64,000 nt of DNA, taken from Arcobacteraceae bacterium. GTDB lineage: Bacteria; Campylobacterota; Campylobacteria; Campylobacterales; Arcobacteraceae. The notes beneath the pieces were generated by a model. It did not search any database and was not told the origin of the DNA. It was given only the letters and a program-made list of their open reading frames with translations. Position 1 is the stretch's first letter. Each line of letters starts with the position of its first letter. Location: contig JAIOSF010000003.1 in the NCBI GenBank assembly GCA_021107755.1, positions 38,033-102,032 on the forward strand, given 5' to 3'. Shown piece by piece: positions 18,839 to 27,131 of the stretch. Position numbers and translations under genes: made by a program.

Positions 18839-19450
18839 ATGAAGTATATAATAATAGGAGTCATACTTATTATGACATTGTTGGTATCTAAGCTTTTTGT
18901 AGCTCTTGACTTGCTACATTTTAATAAATACACTACTAGACTTGATTCAAATAAACAAAATAGTAAGTTAAATCAATTAGAGAAAACTGGAAAATCCTTA
19001 TATTTAGTTTATTGTTCCTCTTGCCATGGTTATGATGGAAAAGGAAATAAAGAAAAAGCACAAGACCATACACATAGAATGTCTAAAAAATCGATAATAG
19101 ATGTTATCAATAATGGTGCAAATAATTTTAAATCTTTATATCCCTCAGGTATGCCATCAGGATTGATAAATCAAGATGAAGCAGAGAAAGTAGCTACATT
19201 TATGGTAAATGGTTTTAAAGGTCCTGCACCAAAATCTTGGATAATATGTGCATCTTGTCATGATAATACGGGTGAAGGGATTCCTCTTATAGCTCCCAAT
19301 ATTAAAACATATAGTGATGAATTAGTTGAAACAGTTTTAAAAAATGGGAAACAAGGAGTTATTGGAGTTATGCCAAGTGATTTTAAACATAGACTTAATA
19401 AAAATCAAATGAAAGCAATTGCTGCCTATATTAGAAGTTTAGGAAAATAA
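18839..19450 (+). CDS. Dihaem cytochrome c
   Basis: A 203-residue exported or membrane-anchored cytochrome with an N-terminal hydrophobic helix and two class I haem sites, CSSCH (59-63) and CASCH (137-141). Each is followed by a Met-containing loop (PSGMPSG and GVMPSDF) that could supply the axial ligand. It probably carries electrons in the periplasm, possibly to the divergent peroxidase. AGAGGAG precedes the start at good spacing. Confidence 0.88.
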   Translation: MKYIIIGVILIMTLLVSKLFVALDLLHFNKYTTRLDSNKQNSKLNQLEKTGKSLYLVYCSSCHGYDGKGNKEKAQDHTHRMSKKSIIDVINNGANNFKSLYPSGMPSGLINQDEAEKVATFMVNGFKGPAPKSWIICASCHDNTGEGIPLIAPNIKTYSDELVETVLKNGKQGVIGVMPSDFKHRLNKNQMKAIAAYIRSLGK

Positions 19451-19459
19451 ATTTTGCTT

Positions 19460-19475
19460 TGTGATTCACATCACA
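19460..19475. promoter_or_regulatory. CRP-type operator upstream of the DsrE-like gene
   Basis: TGTGA-TTCACA-TCACA matches the CRP core exactly. It lies 58 bp upstream of the dsrE-like start, almost the same distance as the first site from the cytochrome start. This supports common control by the adjacent Crp-family regulator. Confidence 0.7.
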
Positions 19476-19533
19476 GAACTAAACCCTAAATTCTTTTATA
19501 ATTCGTATGCATTCAAAACAAAAGGAGTAAAAT

Positions 19534-19968
19534 ATGCAAATCAGTAAAAAAATCTTAGGTAGTTGGGTCTTCCTATTGTTATTAACAATATCAGCACAAG
19601 CTTCAGAAGGATATAAAAATCTTTTTGTAACAATTACTACAGACAATTTAAAACAATCAGGTATGGGTGTAGCAATTGCTAGTGCATTTCAAAATGCAGG
19701 GGTAAATACTACAGTGCTTGTTGGTGCAAATGCATCAAAATTAGTGTTGAAAAAAGGAAAGCAAGAATTATTTGGACCAACTGGTGTTTCCATAAGAGAT
19801 ATGTTAGTTGGATTAACAAAAAAAGGTGGTACAGTTATGCTTTGTGGAATGTGTGCAAAGTTTGGTGAAATAACAAAAAATGATGTAGCATATGGTGTAA
19901 AAATAGTAACACCAAATGATGTAGCAAGAGCACTTTTAGCACCCTCGACTCAAACATTATCATTTTAG
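19534..19968 (+). CDS. Exported DsrE-family protein
   Basis: A 144-residue protein with a clear signal peptide (cleavage likely after AQA at 23) followed by a DsrE/DsrF-like fold (NLFVTITTDN, VAIASAFQNAG). It has a conserved-looking CGMC at about 106-109. DsrE-like proteins handle persulfide sulfur or act as small redox carriers. Most are cytoplasmic, so export to the periplasm is notable and fits its cytochrome and peroxidase neighbours. It has its own CRP-type operator upstream and AAAGGAG before the start. Confidence 0.8.
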   Translation: MQISKKILGSWVFLLLLTISAQASEGYKNLFVTITTDNLKQSGMGVAIASAFQNAGVNTTVLVGANASKLVLKKGKQELFGPTGVSIRDMLVGLTKKGGTVMLCGMCAKFGEITKNDVAYGVKIVTPNDVARALLAPSTQTLSF

Positions 19969-19978
19969 TAAATTAAAT

Positions 19979-20004
19979 ATCATATGGGTAAAATCCCATA
20001 TGAT
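19979..20004. promoter_or_regulatory. Inverted repeat upstream of the Crp-family gene
   Basis: ATCATATGGG and CCCATATGAT form a perfect 10-bp stem around a six-base loop in the 53-bp gap between the dsrE-like gene and the regulator. There is no T-run, and a TATAAT follows directly. It may be a weak terminator for the upstream gene, an autoregulatory operator, or both. Confidence 0.45.
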
Positions 20005-20021
20005 ATAATTAAAGGAAAAAT

Positions 20022-20639
20022 ATGGAACTTCTAGACTATCATTGTTTTAACAACTTATCAAAAACAGAAAAAGAGAAAGTTTTAAATAGTGCAAAAAAAG
20101 TTATGTTACCATCTGAACAAATACTTTATTATACAGGTGATATATGTGAAGATGTACTATTTTTAAAAAGTGGAACAGTAAAAGTATATATCCAACCAAA
20201 AGAGATAGGGAGTGAAGAGATGACTCTTTATGAACTACAAAAAGGGAGTCAATGTGTAGTAAATCTTTTTAGTACAATATCATCATCTCCAACATTAGCA
20301 ACTGCACAAACAATCACTCCAATAGAGGGGTGGATAGTATCAAAAGATACAATAACATGGCTAATTCATAACTCTGATTCATTTAGAGAATTTAAAATGG
20401 ATATAGTGGGCAAAAGAATGAGTTCACTGATAAATATTTTATCGGAAGTAAAGTTCTCTAATATTGAGCAACAATTGTTAAACTGGCTTTATGTACAAGG
20501 TCTAAATAGTATTAAAATAACCCATGATAAAATTGCTTCTACAATAGGAGTTACAAGAGAAACTATTAGTAGAAACTTAAAAAAACTGGAGCAAAAAGGT
20601 CATATAAAACTTAGTCGAGGGATGATTTCAATTAATTAA
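20022..20639 (+). CDS. Crp/Fnr-family transcriptional regulator
   Basis: A 205-residue regulator with an N-terminal cyclic-nucleotide-like beta barrel (LFLKSGTVKVYI) and a C-terminal HTH (ITHDKIASTIGVTRETISRN). There is no N-terminal Cys cluster, so it is not a classical Fe-S Fnr. The recognition helix RETISR keeps the Arg-Glu-x-x-x-Arg pattern by which E. coli CRP reads TGTGA. Two TGTGA-N6-TCACA sites lie in the same locus. I infer that it controls the peroxidase, cytochrome and DsrE genes. The effector is unknown. Its stop overlaps the convergent transglutaminase-like gene by four bases. Confidence 0.87.
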   Translation: MELLDYHCFNNLSKTEKEKVLNSAKKVMLPSEQILYYTGDICEDVLFLKSGTVKVYIQPKEIGSEEMTLYELQKGSQCVVNLFSTISSSPTLATAQTITPIEGWIVSKDTITWLIHNSDSFREFKMDIVGKRMSSLINILSEVKFSNIEQQLLNWLYVQGLNSIKITHDKIASTIGVTRETISRNLKKLEQKGHIKLSRGMISIN

Positions 20640-21214
20640 GTAATTGTATTGATATCAGGAAAATTATTTACCATTTCATCATAAGTTGTATATTTCTCTA
20701 ATGCTTTAATTACTTCATTGAGTGGTTTAGAGTAAATATCTGGTAAGTCAAATTCATCTTCTTCAATGTCAAATGCCAACTTTTCAAAGGGTGGATTAAA
20801 CTGTGCATCTACTCCCTCTTTATTTCCTCGTGCATCAACTTTATACCAACCATAATCTTTTAAATAAATAGCATTTAATCCATGTAAACAATATTTATCT
20901 TTTTTATATTCAGAACACTTAAGTCTTTGGTAACAAAATCCTGTAGGAATATTGTTTGCTCTTAGTAAAGCAGCTAAAAGATGTATCTTAGAATAGCACC
21001 ATCCCATTTTATATTTTAAAACATCACTTGCTTTAATTGTTGAAATATCACTTTTAGAATCTCCAGTATGATTAATATTATCTCTTACATACAGAAAGCA
21101 TTTTTTTGCAATATCTGTATCTGATTTACAATTCTGAGATAAATTTTTTGCCAGTTTTTGTATATTATCATTTGAATAGTTTATAATACTTGTCTCTTCT
21201 AAATATTCTTTCAT
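20636..21214 (-). CDS. Transglutaminase-like cysteine protein
   Basis: A 192-residue protein of the transglutaminase-like (papain-fold) superfamily. The catalytic triad is visible as Cys73 in GWCYSKIHL, His111 in LHGLNAIYL and Asp127 in WYKVDARGN. Bacterial members are usually peptidases or amide hydrolases. There is no signal peptide, so it should be cytoplasmic. The substrate is unknown. It is convergent with the Crp-type gene, and a 370-bp stretch without an intact gene lies upstream. Confidence 0.83.
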   Translation of the reverse strand: MKEYLEETSIINYSNDNIQKLAKNLSQNCKSDTDIAKKCFLYVRDNINHTGDSKSDISTIKASDVLKYKMGWCYSKIHLLAALLRANNIPTGFCYQRLKCSEYKKDKYCLHGLNAIYLKDYGWYKVDARGNKEGVDAQFNPPFEKLAFDIEEDEFDLPDIYSKPLNEVIKALEKYTTYDEMVNNFPDINTIT

Positions 21215-21311
21215 ATTTTATTTACCTTATAGTTAAATATACCTAATATTATAATATTATTACTATAACATCTAACTTGTTTCAATAGTATAGTATTGCA
21301 TTTCATCTTCT

Positions 21312-21423
21312 TTCTTTGATATTGCAACCTATGGCTTTAGAATCTGGAATACTTTGGGCTACTATTTTGAATTTGTATTATGTTCCTATGTTGTATAGGA
21401 TTATTTATTTGAGGAAAGAGTAG
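21312..21423 (+). repeat. Degenerate second copy of the RND 3' end
   Basis: This stretch matches the last 110 bp or so of the RND gene (about 17260-17369) in the same orientation. It differs by a six-base in-frame deletion and scattered substitutions, and still encodes ILWATILNLYYVPMLYR, then IIYLRKE and a stop. The final 70 bases are almost identical. No upstream part of an RND gene is present. It may be a residue of a lost duplicate or the far end of a duplication or insertion that carried the redox block. Confidence 0.85.
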
Positions 21424-21541
21424 TGGAAAATTTTATAGTAGACTACCGATGAAAATCAATAGTCAATCAGCTTTATTGTCAGAATTAAAGTAAATGAATT
21501 AAATGATAATAACAACAAGAATAGCCATTAAAATATAACAA

Positions 21542-21575
21542 TGTCACATCTAGTGTCATAAATTTTAAAATTTTT
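21542..21575 (-). promoter_or_regulatory. Orphan copy of the ATGTGACA direct-repeat promoter element
   Basis: On the minus strand an imperfect ATGACA, then CTAG, then ATGTGACA are preceded by the AAAATTTTAAAATT block seen in the other copies. It is followed by AT-rich DNA with a possible TTTAAT -10. It points toward the RND remnant and the transglutaminase-like gene 330 bp away, with no gene directly downstream. The rest of the 21215-21583 gap shows nothing else recognisable. Confidence 0.65.
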
Positions 21576-21583
21576 ATTGATTT

Positions 21584-21865
21584 TTATAAAGGCTTATTCT
21601 GATTAAATATATTTAAAATGATTATCATATTACGATTTACATCAATCTCATAATTTATAGTATATTTTTTAAATATCATATCTCTTATGTTTTCATCATT
21701 AAAATAGACTGATTTTCTATGTTTGTATGGAATGTTTGAAATATTTTTTATTTGCTCAAACAACTCTTTTTTGAACTTTTTTGAAGCAGATAATTTATCT
21801 TTTGCAATATACTCAAAAATTAAATTGAAGTGTTTTTCAAATTTAATATCAAGTTTAATTTGCAT
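21584..21865 (-). CDS. RelE/ParE-type toxin
   Basis: A 93-residue protein with the RelE/ParE layout: an N-terminal strand and two helices (FEKHFNLIFEYIAKDKLSASKKF), then Arg-containing strands (RKSVYFNDENIRDMIFKKY and INYEIDVNRNMIIILNIF). Members either cleave ribosome-bound mRNA or poison gyrase, and the sequence does not separate these. It overlaps the upstream antitoxin gene by 11 bases, giving one operon in antitoxin-toxin order. Confidence 0.8.
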   Translation of the reverse strand: MQIKLDIKFEKHFNLIFEYIAKDKLSASKKFKKELFEQIKNISNIPYKHRKSVYFNDENIRDMIFKKYTINYEIDVNRNMIIILNIFNQNKPL

Positions 21866-22112
21866 ATTGTTTTTCTAGCTCTTTTTCAAATGCATCTACA
21901 TTATTCTCAAAATCTTCAAATGATATTAACTCACTTTTCCCACTTTTTATATCATCTCGTATCTGATGAAGTTCTTTTTGTCTTTCATAAAAGTATGGGT
22001 CTAATTCTAAGTTTTTATCTTTTGTGATTTGTATACTAGCGCTATGCTCATTTACATAGTTCATAAAACTCTGTATATAATTATCTTGAACTTCTAATGT
22101 TACAGTTTGCAT
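21855..22112 (-). CDS. Antitoxin of the RelE/ParE-type pair
   Basis: An 85-residue protein that reads as a type II antitoxin. A short N-terminal DNA-binding-like part (MQTVTLEVQDNYIQSFMNYV) is followed by an acidic helical tail (SFEDFENNVDAFEKELEKQ) that would wrap the toxin. It lies directly upstream of, and overlaps, the toxin gene. GGAGGAT precedes the start. The pair probably represses its own promoter. Confidence 0.8.
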   Translation of the reverse strand: MQTVTLEVQDNYIQSFMNYVNEHSASIQITKDKNLELDPYFYERQKELHQIRDDIKSGKSELISFEDFENNVDAFEKELEKQYAN

Positions 22113-22174
22113 GCTATCCTCCTGTAAGTTTCATATAAATTTATTTTAGCAAAATATTTATAAATATAGAACAC

Positions 22175-22411
22175 TTAAACAGTTTTCTTAAAATATTTCC
22201 AAACACCATATGCACTTATAACTATCCAAAATATTTCGATAATAATAGAAGCTAAGTTCCAATTATACATCAAAGAATACATTATCAAAACAGCACCAAA
22301 AAGATTTAAAAATGAGTACCAAAACCCTTTTGAATCAATCTTTTCAACTTGTAAAAGATAGTAAGTAATCAGTACAAACGATACACCAACTACACCTATA
22401 ATATCTTCCAT
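22175..22411 (-). CDS. Small integral membrane protein (CBU_0592-like)
   Basis: A 78-residue protein with three hydrophobic helices (IIGVVGVSFVLITYYLLQV, FWYSFLNLFGAVLIMYSLM, ASIIIEIFWIVISAYGVW). The pattern resembles the CBU_0592 family of unknown function. It lies four bases after the DUF234-like gene and is probably co-transcribed with it. Confidence 0.65.
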   Translation of the reverse strand: MEDIIGVVGVSFVLITYYLLQVEKIDSKGFWYSFLNLFGAVLIMYSLMYNWNLASIIIEIFWIVISAYGVWKYFKKTV

Positions 22412-22415
22412 ATTT

Positions 22416-23270
22416 CTAGATAAGTGCTTTCAAACTTTTTGCTGTAAAAAGTCTTAACTCTTCGCTTTTTAAAGACTTTAATTCACTACTAAATCCACTC
22501 TTTGCAAAAAGTACAAAAATATCTACTGGAAGTTGGATATCTTCACACTCTTTTTTTAAATTTGTTAGAACTGATTTTTTCATCTTAGCATTTGTATATT
22601 TACAACTACCTGCTATAATTTTTCCTGATGTTGTTTTGGCTACTAGTTCTATCTCGCCCTCATCATCCCAATATCTACCGTCACTATAGATAGTATCTTC
22701 TTGAAACTGTTTCTTTACATACTCATGACAAAGTTGCTCGAAAATGTAGTTTTGGAATTCCTCTTTTTGATTTTTGAAGTTTGTGAAAAACTCTTTGTAA
22801 TCCCCATCTCGTATCCCTTTGAATATAGGAGATACAAACGCAAACCAAAATCGTAAAAATGGTGTAGTGATGATAAGTTTTTTAGATATATCCCCTTGAT
22901 TTGCTTGGTTTGTGAGGTGGTGCATAGTTGACTCCACTTTTAATACACCCATATCCCTTAATTCATCTACACACTCCATACCATTTTTAAAAGAAACTTG
23001 TGCTCTTCTAAATGCAGAGTTTGTTCTTCTATCACCAAGTGCAACACCACTTAAAATAGCTTGTAATAATGGATCTGAAGTACAAAGGTCAGCTACTTGG
23101 TTTCTATAATATTTATACTCATCTAAAATTAACTCTTCAATTGATTTTTCTATAGGAATAGTTGTATCTATTTGTTCATCAAGTCCACCAAACACGGTAA
23201 AATATTCGATAGCTTGCTCCATATCTTTGAAGTGGTTTTTGTTACAAAATGTTGAAAATTGCTCTTGCAA
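22416..23270 (-). CDS. DUF234-like protein with PD-(D/E)xK-type C-terminus
   Basis: A 284-residue protein resembling the C-terminal part of DUF234 ATPases but without the ATPase domain. A winged-helix-like middle region (SFKNGMECVDELRDMGVLKVE) is followed by TPFLRFWFAFVSPIF. The C-terminal region has a nuclease-like core (DDEGEIELVAKT ... GSCKYTNAKM) with Glu-x-Glu and a Lys. DUF234 proteins are poorly characterised, and DNA binding or cleavage is inference. Confidence 0.68.
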   Translation of the reverse strand: MQEQFSTFCNKNHFKDMEQAIEYFTVFGGLDEQIDTTIPIEKSIEELILDEYKYYRNQVADLCTSDPLLQAILSGVALGDRRTNSAFRRAQVSFKNGMECVDELRDMGVLKVESTMHHLTNQANQGDISKKLIITTPFLRFWFAFVSPIFKGIRDGDYKEFFTNFKNQKEEFQNYIFEQLCHEYVKKQFQEDTIYSDGRYWDDEGEIELVAKTTSGKIIAGSCKYTNAKMKKSVLTNLKKECEDIQLPVDIFVLFAKSGFSSELKSLKSEELRLFTAKSLKALI

Positions 23271-23385
23271 TGTTTGGTCTATTGAAATTATAATCTATCC
23301 TTTTTTGTCTCTAAATTGTAATAATTATACCATAATATTATAATATCTTTGATACAATCCAAAGAGTAAAAAACAAAGGCAAATT

Positions 23386-23664
23386 ATGAAAAAATGTGAT
23401 GTACAATTAAAAGAACTTATAGAAACTGTTGTATTACCAGATATTGAAGATAGTATTGATTATATATTTGAACAAATAGCGGAGAAAAAAGATGCAAGTG
23501 AAGAGCTTAACAAAGAGTTAGCACAAATGCATGAGATGAGAGATGATTTCAATGAAATTTTAAAAGATATTGAAAACAGAGAATTAGACAAAGAGGAGTG
23601 TCAAGAGCTTTATGAAGGTATCAAAGCTATGATTGATGATATGGAGCTTGATGACGAAATTTAG
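23386..23664 (+). CDS. Small acidic helical protein, unknown
   Basis: A 92-residue acidic protein predicted to be almost entirely helical, with a coiled-coil-like heptad pattern (EELNKELAQMHEMRDDFNEI). It has one CxxxxL-type N-terminus (MKKCDVQLKEL) and no signal peptide or membrane helix. I do not recognise it. The start is preceded by AAAGGCAAA. It is convergent with the Fur-family gene four bases away. Confidence 0.65.
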   Translation: MKKCDVQLKELIETVVLPDIEDSIDYIFEQIAEKKDASEELNKELAQMHEMRDDFNEILKDIENRELDKEECQELYEGIKAMIDDMELDDEI

Positions 23665-23668
23665 TTAA

Positions 23669-24028
23669 CTAAAAACAGGTTTTACACTTGCCGTTAACTA
23701 TTACATTATTTATAAGATATCCATCAAGAGTGATATCTAAATCTTCTAAACACTCAACCTTATTGCACTCTATACATACAAAATGGGCATGAGGTTTGAG
23801 TTTGAGTTCAAAATATCTTTTTTTGTCATTTGATTCAAAAGAGTTTATTATCCCCTCCTCTTCAAAGAGCGAAATATTTCTATAAAAAGTTGCTTTATCC
23901 ATAGATATATGAAGTTTTATATCTTCATAACTTAAAGGTTGTTTTGCATTTTTAAATATCTCAATAAGAGCGATTCTTGCAGTTGTTAATTTAATGTTTT
24001 TCTTTTTTATTTTATCTTCTAAAGTCAT
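23669..24028 (-). CDS. Fur-family metal/peroxide regulator
   Basis: A 119-residue regulator of the Fur superfamily, somewhat short. The winged HTH is in KLTTARIALIEIFKN and MDKATFYRNISLFEEEGI. A HAHFVCIEC motif follows, and paired cysteines at 85/88 and 115/118 form the structural zinc site. Whether it senses iron, zinc or peroxide cannot be decided. It is divergent from bamD with a 98-bp shared upstream region. Confidence 0.88.
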   Translation of the reverse strand: MTLEDKIKKKNIKLTTARIALIEIFKNAKQPLSYEDIKLHISMDKATFYRNISLFEEEGIINSFESNDKKRYFELKLKPHAHFVCIECNKVECLEDLDITLDGYLINNVIVNGKCKTCF

Positions 24029-24126
24029 AAATATATTATATCAAATTAATCTTATTGCATTATTTTTTCAATTTTAACTTTCATTTTGGAAATATTCGAT
24101 AAAATCATACTTTTAAAAGGATAATA

Positions 24127-24777
24127 ATGAAACAAACAATTTTAAAATTACTGTTAATAGCAGTAGCTTCGTATAGTTTTATAGGATGTGCTCCTAAAAA
24201 TGAAGTGAAAGAATATAATAAACCAGCAATTTATTGGTATAACAAAATGATAAAGCAAATTGCTGATTATAACCTTGATGGTGCTGATGATACATTTACA
24301 TCACTTGAATCAGAACATAGGAACTCACCATTTATCCCAGGTGCTATGATGATTATAGCAACTGCACATATGGATGAAGAGGAATACGCTATGGCAAACT
24401 ACTATCTTGATGAATATCTTAAAAGATTTAGTTTGAAAAGAGATGCTGATTATATTAGATATTTAAAAATAAAATCGAACTTTTTAGCATTTGAGAGTCA
24501 ATTTAGAGAACAAAATCTTTTAGATGAAACAATTATTAAAACAAATGAATTTTTAGAAAAATATCCACATTCAGAATATGTACATTTAGTACAAACTATG
24601 CAAGCAAGACTTCTTATGGCTCGAGCTATGTTTGATAAAGAGATAGCTGGATTATATGGTAGACTTGATAAAGTAGAGGCAAAAAAATTCTACGAAAACA
24701 AAGCTTCACGAAATTGGAAAAATATAGAAGATATCAAAGAGGTTAATGTACCTTGGTATCGAGCTGTATTTGAATAA
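24127..24777 (+). CDS. bamD: Outer membrane protein assembly factor BamD
   Basis: A 216-residue lipoprotein with lipobox SFIGC (Cys21) followed by tetratricopeptide-like helical repeats (NSPFIPGAMMIIATAHMDEEEY, YLDEYLKRF, TNEFLEKYPHSEY). BamD is the essential lipoprotein of the BAM complex, which inserts beta-barrel proteins such as the OMP and TpsB barrels encoded later in the window. It lies 13 bp before lon. Confidence 0.92.
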   Translation: MKQTILKLLLIAVASYSFIGCAPKNEVKEYNKPAIYWYNKMIKQIADYNLDGADDTFTSLESEHRNSPFIPGAMMIIATAHMDEEEYAMANYYLDEYLKRFSLKRDADYIRYLKIKSNFLAFESQFREQNLLDETIIKTNEFLEKYPHSEYVHLVQTMQARLLMARAMFDKEIAGLYGRLDKVEAKKFYENKASRNWKNIEDIKEVNVPWYRAVFE

Positions 24778-24790
24778 GGAATAAGATTAT

Positions 24791-27130
24791 ATGAAATTAG
24801 CAGATTACGACAGTTTCCCAGATAGGTTACCCATACTTGTAGAGCAATCAATGTTTTTATATCCATTTATGATTGCACCTATTTTTATAGAAGATGAGCA
24901 AAATATCAACGCAGTTGAATATGCTATAAATAACAACAAACTTATAACAGTAGCTGTAAGTAAAGAGAAAACAGCAAGTGAATTTTATAATGTTGCAGTT
25001 GTAGGAAATATTATGAGAAAAATTACTCTACCAGATGGGAGAGTAAAAGTTTTATTTCAAGGATTAGAAAAAGTTGAGATAAAAGAGATTGTAAGTGGTT
25101 CACCACTTATGGGTATAGTTGATGTATTGCCAAATCTCCCTTTTGATGAAAAAGAGGTTCATGCTATACTTGAAATTTTAAAATCAAATATCAACAGACT
25201 TTCAAAACTCAATCCAAAATTTCCTGCGGATTTAATCAAAACAATTCAAGAAAGCAGTGACCCTGTTAGAATTGCTGATTTAGTTTCCTCTGTAATACAA
25301 ATCACTAATAAAGATGCGTATACTTTGTTTAAAGAGACAAATATTAGTACACGGCTTTTGGGTATTATAGAGCATATAAAACAAGATATTGAAACTTTTA
25401 AACTTAAAAATGAAATTAATCAAAAAGTAAATACAAACCTAGATAAACACCAAAAAGATTATGTATTAAGAGAGCAGTTACGAACTATCCAAAAAGAGCT
25501 AGGTGGTGATACAAGTAAAGATAAAGAGATACTTGAGTTTAGAAAAAAACTCAAAGCTTTAAAACCACATATGCCAAAAGCTGGATATAAAGAGACAAAA
25601 AAACAAATAGATAAACTCAGTCGAATACACCCAGATAGTGGTGATGCTTCTACACTTCAGTCATATATAGAAGCTGTTTTAGAGATACCTTTTGGAGAAA
25701 AAGTAAAAGAGAAGTTTGATGTAGCACATGTGGAAGACCAACTTAATATTGATCACTATGCACTTAAAGAGCCAAAAGATAGAATCATAGAGTATTTTGC
25801 AGTGAAACAACTTCTTGAACAAAGAGGGATAAAAACAGATAAAGACAATAGTACAGTTCTTTGTTTTGTAGGACCTCCTGGAGTTGGTAAAACAAGTCTA
25901 GCAAACTCAATAGCAAGTGCCCTTGACAGACCACTTGTGAGAATAGCTCTTGGTGGGATGGAAGATGTAAATGAGCTTCGAGGACATAGAAGAACTTATG
26001 TGGGCGCAATGCCAGGACGAATAGTACATGGGTTTACAACAGCTAAAAAGATGAATCCAGTGATAGTTCTAGATGAGATAGATAAAATTGGAGCAAACCA
26101 TAGAGGAGATCCTAGTGCAGTTATGCTAGAGATTTTAGACCCTGAACAAAACCATGCTTTTAGAGACTTATATCTTAACTTTGAGATAGATTTAAGTTCA
26201 TGTATCTTTATAGCAACAGCAAACAATGCTGGTAAAATTCCAGCACCTCTTAGAGATAGAATGGAATTTATAAATATAAGCAGTTATACACCAAATGAGA
26301 AGTTTCATATAGCATCAAATTATCTTATACCACAAGAGTTAAAAAAACATGGTATGAAAAAATCTGAAGTGAACTTAAGTGATCCAACTATTGAACTTAT
26401 CATTGAAAAGTTCACAAGAGAAGCTGGGGTAAGAAACCTACGAAGAGTATTTAGCAAACTGTATCGAAAAGCAGCAAAAGAACTTGTATACGATAAAGAG
26501 TTAAAAAAAGTATCAATCAATACAAAAAATATAGAAGAGTATCTTGATAGTCCTATCTTTGAAATAGACCCAGCAGATAAAACAAATAGTGTAGGTATTG
26601 TTAATGGACTTGCGTGGACAAGTGTTGGTGGAGATGTTCTTAAAATAGAAACTGTAAAATTTGCAGGAAAAGGGAACTTATCGCTTACAGGAAATATGGG
26701 TGATGTTATGAAAGAGAGTGCTAGAATTGCTCACAGTGTTGTAAAAGGTTTAATTGATAAGAAAAAACTAAAAAATGCGACATTTAAAACAACAGATATC
26801 CATATGCATATCCCTGAAGGGGCTACACCAAAAGATGGTCCGAGTGCTGGTATTGCAATGTGTTTAGTAATTGCATCTATTCTTTCAAATAGAAAAGTAG
26901 ATTCAACTTTAGCTATGACAGGGGAAGTAACTCTTACAGGAAAAGTTCTTCCAATTGGGGGACTTAAAGAGAAACTTATCGCTGCATATAAAGCAAAAAT
27001 GAAAAAAGTTTTAATTCCAGAGAAAAACTTCAAAAGAGACCTCAAAGATATCCCTGAAGAAGTAAAAGAAAATATGGAGATCATAGCTGTCAAAAGAGTT
27101 GAAGAGGTACTTGAGCACGGTTTAATATAA
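24791..27130 (+). CDS. lon: ATP-dependent Lon protease
   Basis: A 779-residue cytoplasmic Lon with an N-terminal substrate-binding domain, a central AAA+ module and a C-terminal protease. Walker A is GPPGVGKTS and Walker B is PVIVLDEIDKIG. The catalytic Ser is in DGPSAGIAM (about 684) and the Lys in GLKEKLIAAYKA. It degrades misfolded and regulatory proteins. Length and motifs are all normal. It is tandem with bamD and with the small membrane protein that begins one base after its stop. Confidence 0.97.
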   Translation: MKLADYDSFPDRLPILVEQSMFLYPFMIAPIFIEDEQNINAVEYAINNNKLITVAVSKEKTASEFYNVAVVGNIMRKITLPDGRVKVLFQGLEKVEIKEIVSGSPLMGIVDVLPNLPFDEKEVHAILEILKSNINRLSKLNPKFPADLIKTIQESSDPVRIADLVSSVIQITNKDAYTLFKETNISTRLLGIIEHIKQDIETFKLKNEINQKVNTNLDKHQKDYVLREQLRTIQKELGGDTSKDKEILEFRKKLKALKPHMPKAGYKETKKQIDKLSRIHPDSGDASTLQSYIEAVLEIPFGEKVKEKFDVAHVEDQLNIDHYALKEPKDRIIEYFAVKQLLEQRGIKTDKDNSTVLCFVGPPGVGKTSLANSIASALDRPLVRIALGGMEDVNELRGHRRTYVGAMPGRIVHGFTTAKKMNPVIVLDEIDKIGANHRGDPSAVMLEILDPEQNHAFRDLYLNFEIDLSSCIFIATANNAGKIPAPLRDRMEFINISSYTPNEKFHIASNYLIPQELKKHGMKKSEVNLSDPTIELIIEKFTREAGVRNLRRVFSKLYRKAAKELVYDKELKKVSINTKNIEEYLDSPIFEIDPADKTNSVGIVNGLAWTSVGGDVLKIETVKFAGKGNLSLTGNMGDVMKESARIAHSVVKGLIDKKKLKNATFKTTDIHMHIPEGATPKDGPSAGIAMCLVIASILSNRKVDSTLAMTGEVTLTGKVLPIGGLKEKLIAAYKAKMKKVLIPEKNFKRDLKDIPEEVKENMEIIAVKRVEEVLEHGLI

Positions 27131-27131
27131 A

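Noticed and set aside
17260..21423. Phage or integrative-element attachment sites formed by the RND 3' repeats
   Set aside because: No integrase, tRNA or mobility gene lies between the copies, so there is no positive evidence for site-specific integration; a duplication or deletion is equally likely.
21215..21583. A small protein gene in this gap
   Set aside because: The only coding-like stretch is the RND 3' remnant, which lacks its own start and upstream part.
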